Made by a program: the position numbers and the translations under genes. Below the pieces are notes generated by a model. It had not been told where the DNA came from. It ran no database searches and saw nothing but the letters and a program-made list of their open reading frames with translations. This document shows, in pieces, positions 51,779 through 59,611 of a stretch of 64,000 bases of DNA (the first letter of the stretch is position 1; each line of letters starts with the position of its first letter). Source of the DNA: Citrobacter youngae (GTDB lineage: Bacteria; Pseudomonadota; Gammaproteobacteria; Enterobacterales; Enterobacteriaceae); assembly GCF_003818115.1 (NCBI RefSeq), contig NZ_RPOI01000008.1, positions 124,001 through 188,000 of the forward strand, given 5' to 3'.

Positions 51779-52360
51779 ATGAAACAAATACTTATATTGA
51801 AAGATGAAGACTTACTGGCACGAGGTAACGATCGCTACGTCTTCCAGCATCCACAGGATAGTAAACTGCTGGTCAAAATCGTGATTCCAGGCATTGCGAA
51901 ATATAAAAGCAAGCTACGTGAGGTCTTTCGGGACATCAAAGAATGTAAGTTGAGTCACCAAACCGACGCATTTTATATGCAAAAAATTGAAGGACTTGTT
52001 GAAACAAATAAAGGAATAGGGCAACTCACGGTTAAGGAATGTGATGAGCATGGTCACATCGCGCAAACGCTTTATCAGCTTGCCCTGAACAAAGAACTTG
52101 ATGCCAGCAAATTGCAGAAGTTGAATGTTTTTTTAGCGTGGTTTGTCAGTACCGGTGTCATTATTAACTCCCTGCATTGTAAAAACATCGTCTACGCCTG
52201 GGATGCCACGCGTCAGGAATATTGTTTCAAAGTCATTGATGGTTTTGGTGACAAAACGTTTTTTCAGCTCAGTAAGTTTTCAGCGGCAATACGCGATAAA
52301 AATAAAGTCAAATGTCTCAAGCGGATGCTACGGGATCTGAACCACCTGCAACATACGTAA
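51779..52360 (+). CDS. YrbL-family protein
   Basis: 193-residue protein resembling the PhoP-regulated YrbL family, a kinase-like fold: an N-terminal segment LLARGNDRYVFQHPQDSKLLVK (residues 11-32) like the YrbL glycine-loop/lysine region, and a C-terminal VIDGFGDKTFFQL where YrbL has its NIGEST-type motif. The function of the family is unknown. It is AT-rich relative to the backbone and sits alone between gene-poor DNA and the MarR gene. The start is chosen as the only ATG giving this N-terminus; the ribosome site is weak. Confidence 0.72.
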   Translation: MKQILILKDEDLLARGNDRYVFQHPQDSKLLVKIVIPGIAKYKSKLREVFRDIKECKLSHQTDAFYMQKIEGLVETNKGIGQLTVKECDEHGHIAQTLYQLALNKELDASKLQKLNVFLAWFVSTGVIINSLHCKNIVYAWDATRQEYCFKVIDGFGDKTFFQLSKFSAAIRDKNKVKCLKRMLRDLNHLQHT

Positions 52361-52490
52361 TCCGCAGAAATTGTTGACGATATGGCGTGGGAACGCGGCT
52401 ACCGTAATATCGCCGTGTCAAATGTCTGTAGCGAGTGGTTATCCTGGAAAGCGGCAACCCGGCCACATGAAGACACTATAACAGAGAAGA

Positions 52491-53054
52491 TCATACGTCC
52501 GGGGGCTGATGCTCCCGACAAATTAACATCGAATCATCCTCGCTCAACGGTTCTTTCGTTAAATTACAAAATCCCTGACCATTTACTTTTTGGTGGAACC
52601 GACAGCTCTGGCACAGACCAAATCCCGGCACATTACTGGTGCGCTGAATGCCCCGCAGAAGTTCGAAGAGTAGCTCCTTGAGTAAACCCGCGCGTTCACC
52701 CATCGCAGATTCGCCCGTCATCAAAAATGAGGGGGGAAGCAGGGCATCCAGCAAATTTTTGGCCGACTCGGTGAGCTGCAGATGAACGCTACGCTTATCC
52801 CTGGCATCCTGCGTGCGTACCACCAGTCCTTTTGATTCCAACAACTTTAGCGATTGTGACACCGTTCCTTTGGTGAGACCGAGGTAGTCCGTCACGGCGA
52901 GAGGCGTATTGGAGTAGCGGTTACAGCGTGCGAGATACATCAACGCACTGAGCTGTACTGGCTGAAGATCCGCCAGTAAAGGATGCTGGCGAAACCACAT
53001 CCGCGTCAGACCAGACAGTCGGTCCAGTACGTCAAAAAGCGACATATCATGCAT
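52491..53054 (-). CDS. MarR-family regulator with C-terminal cysteine cluster
   Basis: 187-residue regulator. Winged HTH of MarR type at about 35-95 (PLAVTDYLGLTKGTVSQSLK). The C-terminal extension has Cys148-x2-Cys151-x11-Cys163-x15-Cys179, with histidines 154 and 182 nearby, suggesting a metal or Fe-S site or thiol switch. AGGAGG lies 9 bases upstream of the start. It is divergent from the CPVC thioredoxin gene, with TATAGTATCGA palindromes in the gap that are probably its operators. A redox or metal sensing role is inference. Confidence 0.82.
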   Translation of the reverse strand: MHDMSLFDVLDRLSGLTRMWFRQHPLLADLQPVQLSALMYLARCNRYSNTPLAVTDYLGLTKGTVSQSLKLLESKGLVVRTQDARDKRSVHLQLTESAKNLLDALLPPSFLMTGESAMGERAGLLKELLFELLRGIQRTSNVPGFGLCQSCRFHQKVNGQGFCNLTKEPLSEDDSMLICREHQPPDV

Positions 53055-53073
53055 AACAAAATCCTCCTCGGCA

Positions 53074-53096
53074 TATAGTATCGACTAAAAACTATA
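53074..53096. promoter_or_regulatory. MarR operator candidate, site 2
   Basis: TATAGTATCGA, one base, TAAAAACTATA: same 23-base geometry as site 1, left arm identical, right arm 8 of 11 matching. It lies 20 bases upstream of the MarR gene start, next to the TTGACA (53097-53102) of the divergent promoter. Confidence 0.65.
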
Positions 53097-53124
53097 TTGA
53101 CAAAGCATAAAACTGGCGTAGCAT
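53097..53124 (+). promoter_or_regulatory. Promoter of the small thioredoxin gene
   Basis: TTGACA (53097-53102) and TAGCAT (53119-53124), spacing 16, flanked by operator candidates on both sides. Confidence 0.6.
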
Positions 53125-53126
53125 AA

Positions 53127-53153
53127 ATTATAGTATCGATTCGATACTATAAT
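53127..53153. promoter_or_regulatory. MarR operator candidate, site 1
   Basis: Perfect 27-base palindrome: arms ATTATAGTATCGA and TCGATACTATAAT around one T. It lies just downstream of the -10 of the thioredoxin promoter, where bound repressor would block initiation. Confidence 0.8.
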
Positions 53154-53169
53154 TTAAAGGAGAGGTATC

Positions 53170-53400
53170 ATGACCAAAGCCCGTTTTTATCATGCTGGTT
53201 GCCCGGTTTGCGTTTCCGCAGAAGAAACACTGCTACAGTATCTGTCCCCGGATGTGGAAATCGAGGTTATTCATTTGGGAGAACAACCCGATCACGTTGC
53301 AGAGGCGGAGCGAATCGGAGTGAAGTCTGTTCCCGCTCTGGTAATCGACGGTAATGTGCTGCATATCAACTTTGGCGCACCTATCGAAGCGCTGAAATAG
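53170..53400 (+). CDS. Small thioredoxin/glutaredoxin-like protein (CPVC)
   Basis: 76-residue single-domain thioredoxin fold with the redox motif Cys11-Pro-Val-Cys14 (YHAGCPVCVSAEETLLQYL) and cis-Pro55 (SVPALVIDG). It is shorter than thioredoxin (about 108) and near glutaredoxin/NrdH size. Ribosome site AAAGGAGAGG. It is divergent from the cysteine-cluster MarR and probably repressed by it. Partner and substrate unknown; a regulator-effector redox pair is inference. Confidence 0.85.
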   Translation: MTKARFYHAGCPVCVSAEETLLQYLSPDVEIEVIHLGEQPDHVAEAERIGVKSVPALVIDGNVLHINFGAPIEALK

Positions 53401-53408
53401 CGTCGCAT

Positions 53409-53440
53409 GTTCGGGAAGTCGCGTGAGCTATTTCCCGAAC
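53409..53440 (+). terminator. Hairpin after the small thioredoxin gene
   Basis: Arms GTTCGGGAA and TTCCCGAAC around a 14-base loop; no T-tract. Confidence 0.5.
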
Positions 53441-53468
53441 CGGCGTGGACATAGGGAAGGGGGGATTT

Positions 53469-53738
53469 ATGTGTGCGGCAGAAAAGTACCATCCTGTCGA
53501 TTGCGATCTGCATGACTATCTGGAGATTGCCTGTCTTTATCACTATTTGCTGCGCATTGAACTGACTACCGGGGAACACTTTGATGCCAGGGCCGTGACG
53601 ACATGCACCACAGCAGACAAAGAGGAATTCTTGCTTGTGGAGTGCCATGAACACCATCATAGAATTCGCCTGGACTATCTGTCAGCCATTACCCCATTGA
53701 CGGCTGGCGCCACTTTTAGCACCGTGATATTCCGTTGA
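53469..53738 (+). CDS. Rof-family (Rho-binding antiterminator) protein
   Basis: 89-residue protein of the Rof/YaeO family: YHPVDCDLHDYLEIACLYHY resembles the E. coli Rof N-terminal region, with RIRLDYLSAI in the C-terminal part. Rof binds Rho and inhibits termination. E. coli has rof near proS, so this would be an additional or displaced copy. The start at 53469 is chosen for the family N-terminus and a G-rich site upstream; an in-frame GTG at 53445 is possible. It lies 69 bases after the thioredoxin gene. Confidence 0.75.
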   Translation: MCAAEKYHPVDCDLHDYLEIACLYHYLLRIELTTGEHFDARAVTTCTTADKEEFLLVECHEHHHRIRLDYLSAITPLTAGATFSTVIFR

Positions 53739-53766
53739 ATTTACACGTAAAAAGTCTGCGCCACCG

Positions 53767-54537
53767 TTATACGGTGTAAATGCGGATGTCATGCGCCTGA
53801 AAAGCGGTGCCGTACTGCTTGCTGATGTTTTCCTCCACGACAATGACATCAATGTTACTGCTGGCGGTGACAACATAACGTGCGACGGCAGGGATCTTAT
53901 CCGCCGTCAGTGCGACGATAGTTTCGTTACACTGCTTAATTACCGCTTTTTTAAACTCACAATCGGCGTAATCAAACCCGGTTAATCCGGACTCCGGTGC
54001 CATCGCACAACCACCAATAAAACCTTGATCAAATAAAATATCCTGTACCTGGGCAATGGCTGTCGGACCTACGCACCCACCGGACGATCGCTGCACTGGC
54101 CCACCTAACATGATGACCTCGAATAGCGGTTTTTTCAGCAGTACGGCGGCAATATCAGGTGAATTTGTCACGACGGTTAATGCCAGCTCAGCGGGAAGGG
54201 CTTCAGCCATTGCCAGGTTGGTTGTTCCTGTGTCGATAAAAATACAGCTTCCGGATTTCACTAGCCGGGCACATCTTTGCGCGATGCTGCTCTTTTTCGC
54301 GGTATTAATATTCTTGCGTACTGTGATGTCAGCTGACTCTGGTAGTGAAATGACAGCCCCGCCATAGACTTTCTTGCAAACACCTTCTTTACACAACTCA
54401 TGTAAATCGCGGCGGATCGTATGTTCTGACACCCCCAAACGGACGGCCAGTTCAGTACAGATCACTCTGCCGTTTTCCTGCAGGATCTGATAGATAAGCG
54501 CCTGGCGTTGATCCGGGAATGCAGCGTAATCGAGCAT
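53767..54537 (-). CDS. DeoR-family transcriptional regulator
   Basis: 256-residue regulator with an N-terminal HTH (ICTELAVRLGVSEHTIRRDL, about 27-46) and a DeoR sensor domain (SGSCIFIDTGTTNLAMAEAL). Start 54537 is set by GGAG five bases upstream and MLDYAAFPDQRQALIYQ; a longer frame to 54765 runs over the divergent VOC gene start. It is divergent from the VOC gene across a perfect palindrome. Ligand unknown, typically a phosphorylated sugar. Confidence 0.88.
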   Translation of the reverse strand: MLDYAAFPDQRQALIYQILQENGRVICTELAVRLGVSEHTIRRDLHELCKEGVCKKVYGGAVISLPESADITVRKNINTAKKSSIAQRCARLVKSGSCIFIDTGTTNLAMAEALPAELALTVVTNSPDIAAVLLKKPLFEVIMLGGPVQRSSGGCVGPTAIAQVQDILFDQGFIGGCAMAPESGLTGFDYADCEFKKAVIKQCNETIVALTADKIPAVARYVVTASSNIDVIVVEENISKQYGTAFQAHDIRIYTV

Positions 54538-54578
54538 GAGAACTCCATAAAAATAAACATCGAGCAATAACGTGCATA

Positions 54579-54600
54579 ATCCTGCATTATAATGCAGGAT
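54579..54600. promoter_or_regulatory. Perfect 22-base palindrome between the DeoR and VOC genes
   Basis: Arms ATCCTGCATTA and TAATGCAGGAT with no spacer. TATAAT (54588-54593) lies at its centre on both strands, so a bound regulator would cover the -10 of both divergent genes. Confidence 0.8.
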
Positions 54601-54655
54601 GTCAATATCCCTTAACGGGGGCGTACCGTTCAGAGTAAACGATAAGAGGATCGCG

Positions 54656-55039
54656 ATGAAAATTGCACACATGGCTTTATGGACCCGGGATCTTGAACGA
54701 CAAGCCCGGTTCTGGGTGTCGTTTTTTGATGGTGTGATAAACGAAAAATACTGCAGCAAAACCAATCCCGGGTTTGAATCTTATTTCGTCAACATTGGTG
54801 AGGACATTGCGATTGAGTTAATGACCAAACCGGGACTGACCCACCCTGTACCTGACAATAACACTTCAGGATGGGTGCATCTGGCTCTCTCTGTTGGTGG
54901 CGCGGGGCATGTTGATGCTCTGGCTATACGCGCAAAAGAACAGGGCATCCTGGTCTCCGGACCACGAACCACCGGTGACGGGTATTACGAGGCCGTCATT
55001 CAGGACCCCGACGGTAATTTAATCGAGATTGTAGCGTAA
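54656..55039 (+). CDS. VOC-superfamily (glyoxalase/dioxygenase fold) protein
   Basis: 127-residue vicinal-oxygen-chelate protein (MKIAHMALWTRDLERQARFW ... DGYYEAVIQDPDGNLIEI). The metal-ligand pattern His5, Glu62-like, His-x in the middle and Glu near the C-terminus is that of the fold. GAGG seven bases upstream sets the start. Paired with the DeoR regulator. Substrate unknown. Confidence 0.82.
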   Translation: MKIAHMALWTRDLERQARFWVSFFDGVINEKYCSKTNPGFESYFVNIGEDIAIELMTKPGLTHPVPDNNTSGWVHLALSVGGAGHVDALAIRAKEQGILVSGPRTTGDGYYEAVIQDPDGNLIEIVA

Positions 55040-55067
55040 TACGTAGATCAGGCCGGATGACAAAATT

Positions 55068-55179
55068 GCCCGCGCAGGATCTGTAGTTCAGTAATACCTC
55101 GGGTTATTTGTTGGGTGGCCAGACCGAGTGTTGCGGCAGCCTCTCTGAACTTCAGCGTTTCGGCTGCCGTAAAAAATAT
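55068..55179 (-). pseudogene. LysR-type regulator remnant
   Basis: On the minus strand the segment reads FFTAAETLKFREAAATLGLA then TQQITRGITELQILRG, which is a LysR helix-turn-helix, without a start codon or the effector domain. It is divergent from the carboxymuconolactone decarboxylase gene, where LysR regulators of this cluster type usually sit. Confidence 0.7.
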
Positions 55180-55414
55180 CTTTCATGTGTCGAGTTTATC
55201 CAGCATATGAGTCGCTGGCCCGTGAAATTGGATGCACCGCAAGTGGATGTGACGGACAGCGCTGTACTGCCACATTGTGGATAGCGCTATTCATGACTTG
55301 TCTTCATAGGTTTGTCCTTATTTGACCCTCTAATCGTCGATACGCTGAGCCTCTATAATTTTTGCGTTTTCAGCATTCGGCGGCAGAGGCTGTCGCCTCC
55401 CCGGAGAATCGAAC
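55180..55414. other. Intergenic region upstream of the CMD gene
   Basis: Holds the presumptive promoter of the CMD operon (a TATAAT-like sequence at 55355-55360). No gene is seen in it. Confidence 0.35.
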
Positions 55415-56041
55415 ATGTCAAATCATTTGAATGCCAGACAACTGGCAGTTGTCCCCATTGCAGCATTCACTGCCACAGGACAGCCAGATAAGCTGGAGGC
55501 AGCGCTTAATGCAGGGTTAGATGCAGGACTAACGCTGAATGAAGTGAAAGAGGTTTTACAGCAGCTTTACGCGTACTGTGGTTTTCCCCGTAGCCTGAAT
55601 GGCCTGTCGTGCCTGATGTCGGTAGTGAAAGTCCGCAAAGAAAAAGGGATTGTGGATCCAGAAGGGAAATCCACTACGCCGCAACCTGTTGACTGGAACA
55701 GCCTGCTGGCGGGGAGCCAAACGCAAACCCAACTGGTTGGACAGCCGGTTAGCGGTCCGCTGTTTGATTTTGCCCCTGCCATTGATACCTGGCTTAAAGC
55801 ACATCTGTTTGGCGATATTTTTCAGCGCGATGTACTGGACTGGCCGACTCGTGATCTGGCAACCGTCTCTGCGTTAGCCGTACTGGGCGGCGTGAACAGC
55901 CAACTGAAAAGTCACTTCGCGATCAGCCTGAATGTTGGGTTCCGCCCTGAGCAACTTATCGCGTTTACTGCGCTACTTAAGCAGCACTGTGGTGCTGAGA
56001 TTGCGGAAAATGCCCGTGCAGTTCTTGATGAATGTATTTAA
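55415..56041 (+). CDS. Carboxymuconolactone decarboxylase-family protein
   Basis: 208-residue tandem AhpD/CMD-fold protein: one domain about 1-85 (EVKEVLQQLYAYCGFPRSLNGL) and a second about 120-205 (RDLATVSALAVLGGVNSQLKSH). The Cys55 region of the first domain lacks a CxxC, so peroxidase activity is doubtful. GGAG eight bases upstream of the start. It is followed 36 bases on by the cupin gene, forming an operon typical of quinone/aromatic-compound response clusters. Confidence 0.87.
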   Translation: MSNHLNARQLAVVPIAAFTATGQPDKLEAALNAGLDAGLTLNEVKEVLQQLYAYCGFPRSLNGLSCLMSVVKVRKEKGIVDPEGKSTTPQPVDWNSLLAGSQTQTQLVGQPVSGPLFDFAPAIDTWLKAHLFGDIFQRDVLDWPTRDLATVSALAVLGGVNSQLKSHFAISLNVGFRPEQLIAFTALLKQHCGAEIAENARAVLDECI

Positions 56042-56077
56042 GGAATTCCGTTAGCTAATACCCCAGCAGGAGTCATG

Positions 56078-56485
56078 ATGAACGAACAATTTGATGGCAA
56101 CAGCGTCTTTCTCCGGGGAGAGAAAAATGAAGCCTATGCGAAGTACTTCACCGGGACCAGCTATCTGACCATGCTTTCAATGGAAGGAGTGGTGATTGGT
56201 AACGTTGCATTTGAACCTGGCTGCCGTAATTTTTGGCACATTCATCATCAGGGCGGTCAAATTCTGCTGGTGACTGGCGGCAGAGGCTGGTACCAGGCGT
56301 GGAATCAACCTGCGCGAGAACTGAAAACGGGTGATGTGGTTCATATTCCGGCGGGAATGAAACACTGGCACGGAGCTGCACGTGATAGCTGGTTTGCCCA
56401 TATTGCGGTAGAAATCCCGGTAGCAGGCGCATCGAATGAATGGCTGGAGCCGGTCGCTGACGCCGAGTACAACCTGTTGCCCTGA
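56078..56485 (+). CDS. Cupin-domain protein
   Basis: 135-residue single cupin. Motif 1 is FWHIHHQGGQILLVTGGRG with the metal histidines and glutamine in the glutamate position, and motif 2 is PAGMKHWHGA. Start 56078 is chosen for spacing to AGGAG; ATG three bases upstream is also possible. It is cotranscribed with the CMD gene. Such CMD-cupin pairs occur with YahK-type alcohol dehydrogenases, whose remnant follows. Confidence 0.85.
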   Translation: MNEQFDGNSVFLRGEKNEAYAKYFTGTSYLTMLSMEGVVIGNVAFEPGCRNFWHIHHQGGQILLVTGGRGWYQAWNQPARELKTGDVVHIPAGMKHWHGAARDSWFAHIAVEIPVAGASNEWLEPVADAEYNLLP

Positions 56486-56533
56486 GCTATGCTGGTTGAG
56501 GTGCACTTTATCTCTGAGGAGATCGAAATAGCC

Positions 56534-56897
56534 ATGAACGTGAAGGGTTATGCCGCGCTGGCGGTGAAAGAAGATCTGGTCCCGCACATTTTTGTTCGTC
56601 GTGAAGGTGCCGGAAGGAATCGACTTACGTGGTGCTGCACCGTTGTTGTGTGCCGGTATCACCACATGGTCGCCGTTGCGTCACTGGCAGGTTGGGCAGG
56701 GGAGTAAAGTCGCTGTTGTTGGGTTGGGTGGCCTGGGACAAATGGCGATCAAGATTGCTAAAGCATTGGGGGCTGATGTTACGTTATTCACGCGGTCGCC
56801 AGGCAAAGAAGCTGATGCCAGACGCCCGGGGGCAGTGATGTTGTGCTTTCAGCAGACAGCGAACAGATGAAAGACGCGGGTATCCGCGTCTTGATTT
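56534..56897 (+). pseudogene. YahK-type zinc alcohol/aldehyde dehydrogenase remnant
   Basis: Starts MNVKGYAALAVKEDLVPHIF, like a YahK N-terminus, then jumps to KVPEGIDLRGAAPLLCAGIT in another frame, which belongs in the middle of the enzyme, with WSPLRHWQVGQGSKVAVVG and the cofactor motif GLGGLGQMAIK. A second frameshift follows before DVVLSADSEQMKDAG. The zinc-binding part (about residues 25-150) and the C-terminus are missing. Confidence 0.85.
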
Positions 56898-56900
56898 TGG

Positions 56901-57932
56901 TTAGTGGGCAGAAGGTTGTGCCTCGGCGTTATCCATATACAACGTCTGACTGGGGAACGCAAAGTCAGCACCGTTTTCCTGAACTATTGTAATAATTCTC
57001 AAGTACACATCTTGTTGTACAGCAAGCCACTCCTGCCACACGGTGGTTTTCGTGAAGCAATACACCATGATATTCAGCGATGAATCGGCAAATTCATTAA
57101 AATAGACCAGCAGGGTTTGTTTTTGATCTATTCCGGGATGATTTTGCAACATTTTTCTGACCGACTCGACAACTGCGCCAATTTTATCAGCATCTTCATA
57201 ACGTAACCCGATCACCGTTTTGATTCGTCGATTACTCATCCGCCCCGGGTTTTCTACACTGATGGAAGAGAAAATTGAGTTCGGCACGTATAACGGACGG
57301 TGGTCGAAGGTGTTTATTTTGGTCATTCTCCAGCCGATTTCCGTTACCGTACCTTCGATATTTCGGTCCGGAGAGCGGATCCAGTCACCGATGCTAAACG
57401 GCCTGTCGAAGTAGAGCATAATGCCAGAGAAAAAATTGCTCAGGATATCTTTACCTGCCATACCGACAGCGATACCGCCGATGCCGCCGAACGTTAACAG
57501 CCCTGACAGGCTCATGCCGAAATGCTCACCGTACAGCAAGATGATGGCGACGACGATCGTAATCTTAATGATGCGTGACATGATCCTCGCACTGGTGATA
57601 TCTCTGCCCTTACTAATCTGCGTTTTTTCAAACTGGTTGATGACCAGAAAGAGTTTTATCGTCAGGATCAACGCAATCAACGAGGTACAGATAAAGTCGA
57701 CCACGCTTGGGGAGATAAATTTCAGCTTATAACTATCGATGACGTTATTCGCAATAGTGCCAAACGTACCAATGATAATGGCATAAACAAAAAACTGTGC
57801 TGCGTGGAATATGAATCCTTTGCAGTGTTTTTCACTACGATGAAACCACACGCTCATCAGGACTAACGCTGCACAGCTGCTGAGAATTACCGTTAAATTA
57901 AACGCATTATTTATAAACAGTTCAGCGATCAT
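56901..57932 (-). CDS. ynaI: YnaI, MscS-family mechanosensitive channel
   Basis: 343-residue mechanosensitive channel with five transmembrane segments in the N-terminal half; the pore region includes [18 protein letters not shown] and the beta domain [14 protein letters not shown]. Length matches E. coli YnaI. Its 3' end lies a few bases from the ADH remnant on the opposite strand, so the island stops at this gene. Confidence 0.95.
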   Translation of the reverse strand: MIAELFINNAFNLTVILSSCAALVLMSVWFHRSEKHCKGFIFHAAQFFVYAIIIGTFGTIANNVIDSYKLKFISPSVVDFICTSLIALILTIKLFLVINQFEKTQISKGRDITSARIMSRIIKITIVVAIILLYGEHFGMSLSGLLTFGGIGGIAVGMAGKDILSNFFSGIMLYFDRPFSIGDWIRSPDRNIEGTVTEIGWRMTKINTFDHRPLYVPNSIFSSISVENPGRMSNRRIKTVIGLRYEDADKIGAVVESVRKMLQNHPGIDQKQTLLVYFNEFADSSLNIMVYCFTKTTVWQEWLAVQQDVYLRIITIVQENGADFAFPSQTLYMDNAEAQPSAH

Positions 57933-58177
57933 GATTCTCCCAGGTCACTCCGTGTTAGCTAAATATCATCTGACATCCTTCATCAGCGGATATTTTACCT
58001 AGTTCAGGCTGTCAGATCATTCATCAAAAGGAGAGCGAAATAATACAATCAGCGTTATTTTCAGGCGAATAGTACGCATGTCAAGTTTGAGTGTGGCGTA
58101 TGTAGCAGACAGTGAGTTGATGTCATGGTATTGTTGCTGCAAAGTAACACGGTATTCATCTGCATAAGGACGATATT

Positions 58178-58438
58178 ATGATCATGGCTAAGCTGAAGAC
58201 AGCGAAGGGACGGAAGTTTCTGTTATGTCTGCTTGGGGTATTTATTATTGCGGCATCGGTTGTGACGCGCGCGACGATTGGTGGCGTCATTGAACAGTAT
58301 GACATTCCGCTCTCCGACTGGACAGCTTCGATGTATGCCATTCAATCCGCAATGATTTGCGTCTACAGTATGGTTTTTACTATTTTGCTGGCTATTCCGC
58401 TCGGTATCTATTTCCTCGGAGGCGAGGAGAAGCACTAA
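58178..58438 (+). CDS. ynaJ: YnaJ, small inner-membrane protein (DUF2534)
   Basis: 86-residue inner-membrane protein with two transmembrane helices (about 14-32 and 55-80). Start follows AAGGACGATATT. Position between ynaI and uspE as in E. coli. Function unknown. Confidence 0.92.
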   Translation: MIMAKLKTAKGRKFLLCLLGVFIIAASVVTRATIGGVIEQYDIPLSDWTASMYAIQSAMICVYSMVFTILLAIPLGIYFLGGEEKH

Positions 58439-58447
58439 GAACATGTC

Positions 58448-58478
58448 ATGCCGGATGACATCGCCATCCGGCATTTTG
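58448..58478. terminator. REP-like hairpin between ynaJ and uspE
   Basis: Arms ATGCCGGATG and CATCCGGCAT around a 7-base loop, then TTTTGC; between convergent genes. Confidence 0.8.
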
Positions 58479-58486
58479 CTACAGGG

Positions 58487-59437
58487 TTAATCGTCTTCTT
58501 CGTCGTCCAGTTCAACCGGGGTCTGGTACTGATCCGGTTTGATAACCAGCAGGTCGCAACGCAGATGGTCGATAACCTGTTCTGCGGTATTCCCCAAAAA
58601 CGCAGCTGATATGCCGGTGCGCCCAACGGTGCCGAGTACCACGATACCCGCCTGTAAATGCTCAGCTAAATCCGGGATGACCTCTTCAGGCAATCCTTTT
58701 TCAACGTGTGTAACTTTTTCATCAATACTGAATTTCTGGCGTAATGCCTTCATGGCCAGCAGATGTTGTCCACGGATGGCGTCGTTGTACACGCTGGGAT
58801 CAAATTCAGGTAGCTCAATCGCAATGTTGATAGGCGTTACAGGATAGGCGCCCACCAGGTGTACTTCGGTATGGTTAACCTGTTCTGCGAGCTGCAACGT
58901 TTCTTTGACCAGTTTTTCGTTGAGTGCATTGTGATATGCCTCTTCACTGGCGAGGTTCACCGCTACCAGCGCTTTACCACCTTCCGGCCACGGCTGATCT
59001 TTGACCATCCATACCGGGCTTGGACATTTACGCAACAAATGCCAGTCAGTTGGTGTGAAAATTACGGCTTCAAGGCGATCGTGTTGGTGTGCCATTTTGA
59101 GCACCAGGTCATGCTTAGCGCTGATCACTTCCTGGATGATGGCTTCAAAGGGACGGTTGTGCCAGACCACTTTAATATCAAGCGGGATCCCTGCTTCGAT
59201 ATAGTATTTCGCTTGTTCACGTATCCATGCAGTTCGCTGGCTGATGACCCCCTGACGCATTGCCGTACGCTCGTCCGGCGACAGCAGGGTGGTCATCTCG
59301 TAGGAAAAGTCATAGATCGGCAAAAAGGCTTTAATTTTGCCACCAATCCGTTGATGCAAATAAACAGCTCGCCGTAATGCTGGTTGATCGTCCTGGTTTG
59401 GATCGATGACTACCAGCATGTTTTGATACATAGCCAT
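58487..59437 (-). CDS. uspE: Universal stress protein E
   Basis: 316-residue tandem Usp-domain protein (two UspA-like halves; [20 protein letters not shown] is the nucleotide-loop signature of the second half, and the first half is degenerate). Related to stress, adhesion and motility control. Start 59437 ([13 protein letters not shown]) follows AAGGAG. In E. coli it is next to fnr; here a 3-kb insertion separates them. Confidence 0.95.
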   Translation of the reverse strand: MAMYQNMLVVIDPNQDDQPALRRAVYLHQRIGGKIKAFLPIYDFSYEMTTLLSPDERTAMRQGVISQRTAWIREQAKYYIEAGIPLDIKVVWHNRPFEAIIQEVISAKHDLVLKMAHQHDRLEAVIFTPTDWHLLRKCPSPVWMVKDQPWPEGGKALVAVNLASEEAYHNALNEKLVKETLQLAEQVNHTEVHLVGAYPVTPINIAIELPEFDPSVYNDAIRGQHLLAMKALRQKFSIDEKVTHVEKGLPEEVIPDLAEHLQAGIVVLGTVGRTGISAAFLGNTAEQVIDHLRCDLLVIKPDQYQTPVELDDEEDD

Positions 59438-59611
59438 ACAGGGTCTCCTTACAACTGTCACCGCAGTTTGTATTTAAAAGAGTAACCCAATAATGTGGAT
59501 TGAAACAGGGGAGAACCTCTTGCCAGATCAATAAACTGGGGAAATCTCCAGCTTTTCCCCACATCCCGCTCAATTTAAACCATTTTCCGTTGTTTCTATT
59601 GTGCTTGCGCG

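Noticed and set aside
52382-52681. 99-codon forward frame overlapping the MarR gene
   Set aside because: Two thirds is antisense to the well-supported MarR gene. The first 35 codons could be an unrecognised remnant but I could not identify it.
53767-54765. DeoR frame extended to 54765
   Set aside because: The extra 76 residues lie antisense to the VOC gene start and the operator; the ribosome site supports 54537.
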